Below are positions 1 through 6,331 of a stretch of 6,533 nt of DNA, one piece after another. The notes under the pieces are model-generated. The model did no database searches. It was not told where the DNA came from and worked only from the letters and a program-made list of their open reading frames with translations. This stretch comes from Globobulimina sp. (lineage: Eukaryota; Foraminifera; Rotaliida). The DNA is taken from contig PIVH01000280.1 of assembly GCA_003354225.1 (NCBI GenBank), positions 1-6,533 of the forward strand, read 5' to 3'. Numbering within the stretch: the first letter of the stretch is position 1; every line of letters starts with the position of its first letter. The position numbers and the translations under genes were made by a program.

Positions 1-1
1 C

Positions 2-280
2 GTGATTTTATATATCATGTTATGTGGCTCGCAGCCTTTTAACGGAGTCGCTTTGCCCGTTCTTTACCGCTCGATTATTAAAGGCGAATACGGCTTAAAT
101 TCCAAGAAATGGAAGAAAATATCTGCAGAGGGCAAGCATTTGGTGCAGTGTCTCTTGAATGTCGACTCTGAGCAGCGTTATTCCGCCGAGCAAATCAAAA
201 AACATGCCTGGATTGAAAATATATGCGGGATTTGGGACAGTACGCAATTTATTGACATTTTTGTATCGAGAGAGTTATAG
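2..280 (+). CDS. CaMK-group Ser/Thr protein kinase, C-terminal fragment (5' end outside window)
   Basis: Reading frame 2 is open from the left edge, so the start and most of the kinase domain lie outside the window. The visible 92 residues begin in subdomain IX: VILYIMLCGSQPFNG matches the GVILYxMLCGxxPF block that follows the DxWSxG motif in CaMK, CDPK and DAPK-type kinases. Next comes the substrate-lobe pattern IIKGEYGLNSKKWKKIS, then the subdomain XI block DSEQRYSAEQIKKHAWI (residues about 55-71), with the conserved Arg and the H-W-I end of the C-lobe. About 20 tail residues follow before a TAG stop. No EF-hands, calmodulin-binding helix or other domain follow, so a CDPK with C-terminal EF-hands is unlikely in this reading. 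The tail may be altered by an intron candidate at 263-337: splicing would replace VSREL with TIFL and end at TAG 350-352. The group assignment is confident; subfamily and substrate cannot be told. Confidence 0.85.
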   Translation: MILYIMLCGSQPFNGVALPVLYRSIIKGEYGLNSKKWKKISAEGKHLVQCLLNVDSEQRYSAEQIKKHAWIENICGIWDSTQFIDIFVSREL

Positions 281-336
281 CGCATACATTGATTCCTAGC
301 ATTTTCATTTTCAATCAATTCAACGCTCTCGATACA
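262..336. repeat. 11-bp inverted repeat at the kinase 3' end, coincident with a possible intron
   Basis: TGTATCGAGAG (262-272) is exactly complementary to CTCTCGATACA (326-336), with a 53-nt loop. A GT lies at 263-264 in the left arm and a CAG ends at 337 right after the right arm, so a 75-nt GT..AG segment (263-337) has its two ends paired to each other. The donor would be phase 0 (after the Phe codon 260-262). No good branch-point sequence is visible. The inverted repeat is seen directly; that it is an intron is only inferred. Confidence 0.5.
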
Positions 337-415
337 GACTATATTTTTATAGCGAGCTTTTAATTTAATTTTATTAGTATTTTTATTTGCAAAATTTAAT
401 ATGTTTTGCATTCTT

Positions 416-446
416 TTGCTTTATTATTTTGTTGCTTTATTATTTT
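416..446 (+). repeat. two tandem copies of a T-rich 16-nt unit
   Basis: TTGCTTTATTATTTT occurs at 416-430 and again at 432-446, giving a period of 16. It lies in a low-complexity T-rich tract that continues to about 480, and is most simply explained by replication slippage. Confidence 0.7.
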
Positions 447-574
447 TTATTTTTTTTTTAATTGTTTTTAATGTTTTTTACCTTTTCTCTTTTTCATAAT
501 ATTATTATATTTTTTGGCTGTTGCAGTTGTACATTTCCTCAAAATTTGTTGCGACCTGTATAGGCATAGCAAAC

Positions 575-609
575 CATATATGTTTGTGATCCAAAAACGT
601 TCGTTTTTG
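575..609. promoter_or_regulatory. adjacent short palindromes upstream of SPRTN, possible regulatory site
   Basis: CAAAAACG (592-599) and CGTTTTTG (602-609) form a perfect 8-bp inverted repeat around TT. Just upstream, CATATATG flanked by CAAAC and TTTG forms a second, imperfect palindrome. They lie about 90-125 bp before the SPRTN ATG, where a promoter or 5' UTR is expected. A regulatory role is a guess from position; AT-rich DNA produces short palindromes often. Confidence 0.25.
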
Positions 610-698
610 ATTAACAACAAAAATAAATCTTTCTGATATTGCTGTAATTCTCACTAGTAATCTGATTCAAAACCTTCTCCACAGTCCACACTTCAATC

Positions 699-1949
699 AT
701 GGCACACCAACATTGCTCACAAAATGCAGATGAGCTATTAGCACAATCATTAGCCATGCAAGATTTGATGGACTTCCAACAAAACACCACAACATTGCAA
801 ACAAAGAGCAACAATACAAACAACTCACAACATCAACACATCAGATTACCAAACACATCAAACACCTCAAACATATCAAACACCACAAACCCAAAGCCGC
901 CACCAAAAGTATTAAATGAACAATGCCTAACCTCCATATTAAACAACTACATCTCACGTAAGTCCCTTATCAGTTTAGGACCAGACATATCATCGACAAA
1001 CCCGGACATTTACAATCTGTTCTTCAAGTACAATTATTTGTATTTCGACAACAAACTGTCAGGCTGTGTAGTAAAATGGAGCAAACGCATGACATTATGT
1101 GCCGGCTTATGTTGCTACGAAGGTGGCGGTGGGCTATGTTCAATAAAATTATCGTCGCCGCTGCTCCAATACCGATCGACAAAGGAAATGATAGAAACAC
1201 TTATTCATGAGATGATCCATGCGTATTTATTTGTGACTTTTAATAATAAGGATCGGGAGTCGCATGGTCAGAGATTTAAAACCTTTATGAATGTCATCAA
1301 TTATGCCTCGCATTTAGACATTTCAATATACCACACCTTCCATGATGAGGTGGATCAGTGCAGGACGCATATATGGAAATGCAATGGTGTCTGTCAACAG
1401 AAGTCTCCTTACTTTGGAGTGGTGAAAAGAAGTATGAATCGGGCGCCGGGACCAAATGATCGATGGTGGAGCCAACATGCGAGGAATTGTGGTGGGAGTT
1501 ACACCAAAATATCGGAGCCGAAGGCGTTTACGGAGAAACAAAGAAAAAAAAAGGAGAGACTGGAAAGGAAAAAGGAGAGGGAGGAAAAGAAAAAGTTGAA
1601 GGCAGAAATGAAGAAAAATAATAGTAATGCGAATGGGAAGGGGACGGAGAGAAAGAAGGGGCAGAAAAGAAAGAGGGAGAAGGATAAAAGTGTGCGGACT
1701 TTGGTGGATATGTTTGGTAATGGTAAGGGTGGTGATGAAGCATTGAGAAAGAGGCAGAAAATTGAGGAGAAAATTGAGGAGAATAATAGTGATTTAGAGA
1801 TATTGGAGAATACGGATAATAATTATAATAAGAATCGGAATGGTAATAATGGTAATAATGGGAATGCATTGAAAGTAAAGTGTCCAATTTGTCAAGAGAT
1901 GTTGGTCGAGAATATGATAAATTTACATTTAGATGATTGTTTGTCGTGA
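699..1949 (+). CDS. SPRTN: SPRTN/Spartan-like DNA-dependent metalloprotease (DNA-protein crosslink repair)
   Basis: This 416-residue protein starts at ATG 699, ends at TGA and needs no intron. SPRTN proteases digest proteins covalently trapped on DNA, in the nucleus and at replication forks. The SprT domain spans about 98-275: WSKRMTLCAG, then the catalytic HEMIHAYLF with zinc ligands H170 and H174 and catalytic E171, and the third ligand H189 in RESHGQRF. YHTFHDEVDQ leads into the zinc-ribbon residues C228, C232, H260 and C264; these blocks closely match animal SPRTN. Residues 276-330 are a Lys/Arg/Glu-rich linker with NLS-like clusters. Residues 395-414 form a UBZ4 ubiquitin-binding finger (C395, C398, H410, C414). 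The N-terminal DELLAQSLAMQD (11-22) resembles the MIU-like N-terminus of SPRTN. No canonical PCNA-binding QxxLxxFF box or p97-binding SHP box is present; RTLVDMFG (333-340) is at best PIP-like. Human SPRTN is longer (489 residues). Residues 33-64 are Asn/Thr/Ser-rich low complexity. Confidence 0.95.
   Translation: MAHQHCSQNADELLAQSLAMQDLMDFQQNTTTLQTKSNNTNNSQHQHIRLPNTSNTSNISNTTNPKPPPKVLNEQCLTSILNNYISRKSLISLGPDISSTNPDIYNLFFKYNYLYFDNKLSGCVVKWSKRMTLCAGLCCYEGGGGLCSIKLSSPLLQYRSTKEMIETLIHEMIHAYLFVTFNNKDRESHGQRFKTFMNVINYASHLDISIYHTFHDEVDQCRTHIWKCNGVCQQKSPYFGVVKRSMNRAPGPNDRWWSQHARNCGGSYTKISEPKAFTEKQRKKKERLERKKEREEKKKLKAEMKKNNSNANGKGTERKKGQKRKREKDKSVRTLVDMFGNGKGGDEALRKRQKIEEKIEENNSDLEILENTDNNYNKNRNGNNGNNGNALKVKCPICQEMLVENMINLHLDDCLS
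1540..1684 (+). repeat. purine-rich tract inside the SPRTN linker
   Basis: The + strand is nearly all purine here, with uninterrupted purine runs at 1540-1559, 1562-1595 (34 nt) and 1663-1684 (22 nt), including a run of nine A at 1544-1552. It encodes the Lys/Glu/Arg-rich linker. Homopurine-homopyrimidine DNA of this kind can in principle form triplex structures and is prone to slippage and sequencing indels. The frame nevertheless stays open through to the UBZ4 finger, so the assembly appears correct here. Confidence 0.75.
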
Positions 1950-2028
1950 TTTTTATTTAAAGCGTGGATCAAAAAATATTGAGTAAAACATTAATGATAA
2001 CTTGAGTATCAGCGGTTAGTTTGTTAAT

Positions 2029-4323
2029 ATGCAACAGAATGAACCGATTAAGCAACATATACAGTTAAATGTCCCCTCACCTGAACAAATAGCGAAGAAT
2101 CATGATCATGCAAAAACGGATTCATTTGGAGCAAAGATAAAAACTGGCAAATCGTTACACAAAAGAAGCACATTCATAATATATTTGATAATCACCTTTG
2201 CATTTGCTGCAATCCAATCGTTTCCAGCCACATTAATACCGCAATTTGAGAGACAGATAAATTGCCCCAACACATCTGACATTGTATGGTTATTTGGTGC
2301 CCGCTCATTGGGCTACTGTTTTGCAACAATAATTGTCGGAATACAGTTAGATTGGTTCAACAAGACACATTATTTCGCGTCTGCCACAATGACAATATCC
2401 TTAATTCCATTAATATTTATGAGCGCCATCAGCAATTTCCATATATTCATTGTATTTTGGGTTGTTATTGGTTTTGGCACTGGAACCATGGAAGTAAGGT
2501 TTGTTATGTTGCACGAAAAGAAACGTTCTAAAACCCAACCAAATTAATACTAACTGTGACCAATTTGTAGTGTTCCAGTTTATATTTGGCGATTGTATGC
2601 AACCTCAGCTTCAGCACGATACACATTCATAGGAGCTATGTCAAGTATTGGTGGCACATTAATGCCGTTATTAATACAACTGTCATTGTATTTATTTGGT
2701 TCATACAACGTTACATTATATTTATTATCATTTATCCTCATCATCTGTGCATTCTTTTTGATTGTTTATCAAACACCAAACTATGAATCGGTTGTCGAGC
2801 GAATGAAATCTGTCAAAAATAAAAACATGAGAACGATTCGAACATTGCGAAATAGACAAATCCAATTACAAGCAAGCGGTCACAGTGAACTATCCGTTGG
2901 CATTCAACTGCAAGACAGCAAATCCAACAGTGTCAGCCAACAGCCTCAAACGCGCAAAATGAAGACATTGGAGTTGCTGAAGAGGACATTCACGCAAATA
3001 TTAATAGATGACAACATTGGCGATGTGAATATATTTGATATCGAAGAGAATCAGAATGCAGCAGAGATCAGAATGGGTGCGGTGTTTAATCCCATATTAT
3101 TGTATGAGATGAACGAAGCCAATGAAGAAGCGGGACTGGAGAACATAATCAGATCAACGCGATCTGCAGCAACTGGCCGGGATCATAGTCATCATACTAA
3201 GCTACACAAAATGTTAAGTGCTGGCATTGATAATGTCGATGATTTGGACGTGTTAAATTATACGTTTTCATGGTTCTCTCCAAGCTTAAGAACCGATACT
3301 ATTAATGTTGATATTACTGATCAAGATATGGAGAATGACAGCGACTCTGAGGAAACGGAACATTGGTTTGGTTTTGAGAAACCTTTGGCTGATTTAATCG
3401 GGAAAATGAGAGGCAAATCGAGGCTGAATGTATTAGACAATGATTATTATCGGAAACAGCAAAGGTAGTTCCTCGCAAATAGTGGATAGCGTATACATAA
3501 TAATATAATATTAACCCAATTGCTTATCCACTATTTGCGGAACTGCCTTTTCAGACAATATCAACGTGAAAGCATGCAATTTTATTATCAGACGCCTACA
3601 CAACATGGAACTGCTCAAACTGACACGGACACAACGACAAAATCCAAAGATGCGGCAACAGCAAATTGGAGTGCAATGAAGGAGGGATTGAAACGTGCTC
3701 GATATAAACAGGAGGTCATCATACTTTGTCTCATTTTAATGCTATTTTTTTATGGATGGCAGACAGTTTTGTTAGCAAATATTATTTCATTTGTTCCACG
3801 TGAAAATATTGGAAGATATTTGATATCAATTTATTCATTTTCAAAATATATGTCAAGGTTTATTTTGTTGATACTTTCGAAACATACACGGCATATATCT
3901 TTGGGACAGATGACGTTTATACAGTTATTGCTGCTGTTAATGTCATCATTTATTTTTTGGGTGATTGGATATACGGAAGTTGATGAAAATAATATTTATT
4001 TGTATTTTACGTTTATTGCCTTTGGTGCACTGGGAGCTGGCGTTAAAACCGCAGTATTTTCAATTTGCAAAAATATTCAACCCGTTTCTGGCTTTGTTGC
4101 CTCAATTTGTTTATTATCGAAATGTTTCGGCGACGGGATTGTACCATGGATTGTTGCGAAGATTATTGATAAATACAACCTTGTCGTTTATGTCTGGGTC
4201 ATTGGATTTGCCCCCTTTTTTATATTAACTTCGTGGATCTGTATCGTAATATTGTTTCGACGCTTCACTGAGAGCAGAAACAAAGCCCGTAATTTAATTA
4301 AAAGTCCTTCATGCGATAATTAG
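2029..4323 (+). CDS. 12-TM major facilitator superfamily transporter, possibly MFSD4-like; 3 exons
   Basis: The coding sequence joins 2029-2498, 2571-3464 and 3555-4323 (2133 nt, 710 residues plus TAG). Start ATG 2029 follows an in-frame TAG at 2017-2019. Six membrane segments lie at about 49-69, 85-107, 113-133, 137-153, 172-194 and 203-223, and six more at about 508-530, 541-561, 573-594, 602-623, 631-656 and 665-689: the usual 6+6 MFS fold. A motif A-like GIQLDWFNK (104-112) follows TM2. The TM4-TM5 stretch, including VYIWRLYATSASARYTFIGA, recalls the MFSD4 family (sodium/glucose carrier relatives), but only weakly, so the substrate is unknown. Odd is the central loop (225-507), about 280 residues, polar and charged, far longer than the usual MFS loop; its acidic end carries ENDSDSEETE, a plausible casein-kinase-2-type site. 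It is presumably cytosolic. The next gene begins 80 bp downstream. Confidence 0.85.
2499..2570 (+). other. intron 1 of the MFS gene (72 nt)
   Basis: The donor is AAG|GTTTGT and the acceptor TTTGTAG. A perfect TACTAAC branch-point sequence lies at 2548-2554, with its branch A 17 nt from the acceptor. Splicing is phase 2 and joins TGTMEV to VPVYIW through a Ser codon. If retained, translation stops at TAA 2545-2547. The stronger-looking GTAAGG five bases upstream would be phase 0 and would shift the frame, so it was not chosen. Confidence 0.85.
3465..3554 (+). other. intron 2 of the MFS gene (90 nt), a hairpin intron
   Basis: The donor is AAAG|GTAGTT and the acceptor CCTTTTCAG. Phase 2 splicing restores an Arg codon and joins DNDYYRKQQ to QYQRES in frame; retention stops at once at TAG 3466-3468. 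A TATTAAC branch-point candidate lies at 3509-3515. Nearly the whole intron is an inverted repeat, described separately. The intron sits in the long central loop, so exon homology cannot test the splice sites; frame and the clean consensus are the support. Confidence 0.8.
3467..3544. repeat. long near-terminal inverted repeat filling MFS intron 2
   Basis: AGTTCC (3467-3472) pairs with GGAACT (3539-3544). GCAAATAGTGGATA (3475-3488) pairs with TATCCACTATTTGC (3525-3538). GC (3489-3490) pairs with GC (3522-3523). That is 22 base pairs interrupted by a 2-nt bulge (TC, 3473-3474) and a 1-nt bulge (3524). The loop (3491-3521) contains the TATTAAC branch-point candidate. The stem begins 2 nt after the intron's first base and ends 10 nt before its last. 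Confidence 0.9.
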
Positions 4324-4329
4324 TCACAA

Positions 4330-4365
4330 TCGCAAATTCATTTGACCATTCCTCGCAAATTCATT
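4330..4365 (+). repeat. 13-nt direct repeat between the two transporter genes
   Basis: TCGCAAATTCATT occurs at 4330-4342 and 4353-4365, 23 nt apart, in the 80-bp gap between the MFS stop and the SLC38 ATG. The second copy lies within TTCCTCGCAAAT (4349-4360), which is also found in the left arm of the hairpin intron (3469-3480). Function unknown; it could belong to the MFS 3' UTR or the SLC38 promoter. Confidence 0.7.
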
Positions 4366-4366
4366 C

Positions 4367-4435
4367 ATGACACTAATTCTGAAAACCGTTTTTTTTGTGG
4401 AACATGGCAGATATAGAGTTGCAAGAACGTATTGA
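4367..4435 (+). other. possible upstream ORF overlapping the SLC38 start
   Basis: An ATG at 4367 opens a 22-codon frame ending at TGA 4433-4435. It overlaps the main ATG (4404) in a different frame. If the SLC38 transcript starts upstream of 4367 this could lower translation of the main ORF. The transcription start is unknown and the peptide has no recognisable features. Confidence 0.25.
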
Positions 4436-6088
4436 GTTGGAAGAGAAAGCATTATTGGTTGTAGATAATGAACACCAATCCAATGTGGAAGAGCTGGTAT
4501 CTCTCAGTGCTCTCATATATACAGATCGAAACCTATCAACCACCAAATCATATCATAACAATAAACAGGAATCAAATGTTAATGAGGTTGCAGTGCCGAC
4601 AAAATACAGCGGAATACCTGGAGCCACCATGAATTTTGTCAATTCAATGTTTCGTTTCTTATAATTACGTTATATATATATTTATCCATAAATGAATAAT
4701 GTAATACAAATCCAGTGTTGGTGCAGGCATCATAGGTTAACTTATATTAAGTAATTTTATTATTTCTTGTAATATGTTTTATTACTTAGGACTCCCGAAT
4801 GCGTTGCTTAAATGTTAAATTATTTTATTATTGCTTTTGCACATAAATGCATTTATTGTTTAGCTGGCTTTGCATTCGGTTTATTCTTAATGGTTATTGT
4901 TGCATTGATTGTAGACTATGGAGTCAGTCAATTAATTAAATGCGGTTTGAAAATCCGAAAAAACTCATATGAAGAAACCATGCAATATGCATTTGGCAAC
5001 ACAGGTTTTTACATTGCATCATTGTCTATATTTTCATTTGCCTTCGGTATAATGATAATATATCATGTAATTATCGGTGATACCATTCCAAATATATTCA
5101 AAACTTTATATCCGAACTCCATTTTGTGTAACAGAGCATTGGTGGTTTTCTTGTATTCCATATTGTTTATTTTACCATTATCTTTATTGAAGAATATGGC
5201 GTCTTTGGATAAAACCTCTTCACTCTCAATGCTGTCGGTGATATTTATTGTATTTACTGTAACTGTCAAAGCAATCCACATCTCATCGTATGACGATTTG
5301 AGTGGGTTAAAAGCAAAACATTTGATTTTCAATCAACAGTGGTTTGCTGCTATCGGGATTATGGCCTCTGCGGTAATTAAGTTTATATATTTATAACTTC
5401 TGACTTTCAAAAATAAATAATATGTATATACTGTACACAGTTTGTATGTCACCATAATTCGTTTATTGTTTTCAATTCATTGCGTAATAAGACACAAAAA
5501 CGATGGAATATCACTACTCATTCTTCAGTGGGGATATCATTGTTTGTGTCAATGTGGGTAGCTATTGTTGGCTTTGTTTGTTTTCAGACAGATACAAAAG
5601 GAGACATATTAAACAATTTTAGTGATAGCGACACTGTGATAAATTGTACGAGAGCGGTTCTGGCAGCAACCATGGTTTTTACATATCCGTTGGAATTATT
5701 TGTTGCGAGGCACTCATTGATACAATGTTTGAAATTAAGGAAAAGCATAAATACACGAAATGAGAATAAATGGTTTTATTCGCTCACGATTGTGTTATGG
5801 ATCATGTCTTTGTTAATTGGAGCATTTGTGTCTGATTTGGGCATTGTTTTGGAACTTGTTGGAGTTGTTTGTGGTGCTTTGATTGGATTTATTTTCCCGG
5901 GATTAGTATTTCTGAAAATTTACGGATATCAGCATTTGAAAAATAATATGGTTCAAACATATGCGGAGAATAAAACAGTGAAAGATAAATGTACGGCTTG
6001 GTCGCATTTCTTATTTCCGATATTTATGACTTTGTTTGGTGTTCTAATTATGATCATGGGATCGATTCAAATATTCATGAACCTGTAA
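4404..6088 (+). CDS. SLC38/AAAP-family amino acid transporter (SLC38A11-like); 5 exons with two microexons
   Basis: The coding sequence joins 4404-4648, 4716-4735, 4790-4813, 4864-5372 and 5441-6088 (1446 nt, 481 residues plus TAA). ATG 4404 is the first in frame after TGA 4380-4382. Splicing rebuilds family signatures that no single frame shows: TM1 NSIVGAGIIGLPNALLKSGF (80-99), and FVCHHNSF (267-274) after ASA in TM6. Other hallmarks are YHVIIGDTIP (163-172), TYPLELFVAR (347-356) and GIVLELVGVVCG in TM10. About eleven membrane segments are visible, starting near 80, 101, 145, 188, 216, 256, 296, 335, 379, 401 and 455, as in SLC38 carriers. The first 70 residues are a polar cytosolic tail. 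SLC38 members move neutral amino acids, often with sodium; N80 matches the TM1 Asn linked to sodium use in SNAT2. Direction, substrate and membrane are not shown by sequence. It lies convergent to the gene on the right. Confidence 0.92.
4649..4715 (+). other. intron 1 of the SLC38 gene (67 nt)
   Basis: The donor is AAT|GTTTCG and the acceptor AATCCAG; phase 2. Splicing changes NFVNSMFRFL-stop into NFVNSI-VGAGIIG, the family TM1 motif. No close match to TACTAAC is seen. Another GT five bases downstream (4654) would give the wrong phase. Confidence 0.85.
4736..4789 (+). other. intron 2 of the SLC38 gene (54 nt)
   Basis: The donor is ATAG|GTTAAC and the acceptor ATTACTTAG; phase 1, splitting the Gly codon of GAGIIG-LP. 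Inside, TAAGTAAT (4748-4755) and ATTACTTA (4781-4788) form a perfect 8-bp inverted repeat that ends within one base of the acceptor. Confidence 0.85.
4814..4863 (+). other. intron 3 of the SLC38 gene (50 nt)
   Basis: The donor is AAAT|GTTAAA and the acceptor TTGTTTAG; phase 1, giving a Ser codon in LLKSGF. The joined LPNALLKSGF has the same spacing as LPxxxxxAGF in the family. The intron contains a perfect 14-bp palindrome, ATAAATGCATTTAT (4843-4856). Confidence 0.85.
5373..5440 (+). other. intron 4 of the SLC38 gene (68 nt)
   Basis: The donor is GCG|GTAATT and the acceptor CTGTACACAG; phase 0. Splicing restores GIMASA-FVCHHNSF, a strongly conserved TM6 block of SLC38 proteins. Retention adds VIKFIYL and a stop at 5394-5396. 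The intron is AT-rich, with a weak inverted repeat AAGTT..AACTT (5379-5399) and a possible TTCTGAC branch point near 5400. Confidence 0.9.
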
Positions 6089-6100
6089 ACTGTAAACTGT
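6083..6100 (+). repeat. short tandem repeat (CTGTAAA) across the SLC38 stop codon
   Basis: CTGTAAA is repeated at 6083-6089 and 6090-6096, followed by a partial CTGT. The stop TAA (6086-6088) is inside the first unit. Probably a chance slippage product. Confidence 0.6.
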
Positions 6101-6331
6101 CTACCTTTGTTAAATAGTGAATCGTTTTCAGTCCGATAATCTGAAAGCAAACCCTTGCAAATTTATACAAATCTTCAGGAATTGTACAGGAAATGGAAAA
6201 TTATTAATTATATAAAAATACGTTTGAAAAAAACAAAAAAAAAACTAACGATATGCATCCTGTACACCTTTGGGTGCCAGGATAAATATTCTTGAATATT
6301 AAGTCATATAATTTTAGTTATAATAGAATGC
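6089..6331. other. intergenic region between convergent genes
   Basis: This 243-bp stretch separates the ends of the SLC38 gene and the minus-strand gene, so it should hold both 3' UTRs and poly(A) sites. It has no coding signal and no AATAAA on either strand that I could find. It contains an A7-C-A10 tract (6227-6244), a 9-bp inverted repeat TGTACAGGA (6183-6191) / TCCTGTACA (6258-6266) enclosing that tract, and a small palindrome AATATTC-TT-GAATATT (6287-6302). A role as a shared two-way 3'-end signal is possible but unproven. Confidence 0.5.

Larger units (their letters stand above)
281..698. other. T-rich intergenic region between the kinase and SPRTN genes
   Basis: No credible coding region or RNA gene is seen on either strand. 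The stretch 341-520 is very T-rich on the + strand, fitting 3' UTR or intergenic DNA, and includes a 16-nt tandem duplication (416-446). An AATAAA hexamer sits at 622-627, some 340 nt beyond the kinase stop, but no such hexamer recurs after the other genes, so a poly(A) role is doubtful. The last 70 bp before the SPRTN ATG contain a pyrimidine-rich CCTTCTCCACAG (673-684) that could be the acceptor of a 5' UTR intron, though no donor is convincing. Confidence 0.6.

Noticed and set aside
178-411. Minus-strand 77-codon ORF opposite the kinase end
   Set aside because: It is antisense to the kinase C-lobe and T-rich intergenic DNA, with no protein family features.
673-684. Possible 3' splice site (CCTTCTCCACAG) of a 5' UTR intron before the SPRTN ATG
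   Set aside because: The acceptor looks good, but no donor or branch point could be picked with confidence, so it is not annotated as an intron.
958-973. GTAAGT...CAG inside the SPRTN gene, a 16-nt intron look-alike
   Set aside because: Removing 16 nt breaks the frame, and the unspliced frame reads on into the conserved SprT domain. The other introns here are 50 nt or longer.
1528-1887. 119-codon minus-strand ORF rich in Tyr, Ser, Pro and His
   Set aside because: It is the antisense of the Lys/Glu/Gly-rich SPRTN linker; its composition is the mirror of the purine-rich tract, and the + strand gene is certain.
1994-2005. Three-codon upstream ORF (ATG ATA ACT TGA) before the MFS start
   Set aside because: Too short to be distinguished from chance, and the transcription start is unknown.
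2586-2786. Plus-strand frame at the beginning of MFS exon 2 in another frame
   Set aside because: It would follow from using the GTAAGG donor at 2494. Only the GTTTGT donor at 2499 gives the frame that runs through the rest of the exon and reads as TM5-TM6.
3965-4228. Overlapping 87-codon plus-strand frame within MFS exon 3
   Set aside because: It overlaps six conserved-type membrane segments in the main frame and has no independent features.
4395-4403. Earlier start for the SLC38 protein at 4395
   Set aside because: Codon 4395 is TTG; the first ATG in the frame is 4404 and an in-frame stop lies at 4380-4382.
5063-5332. Minus-strand 89-codon ORF
   Set aside because: It is antisense to SLC38 exon 4, which is confirmed by family motifs.
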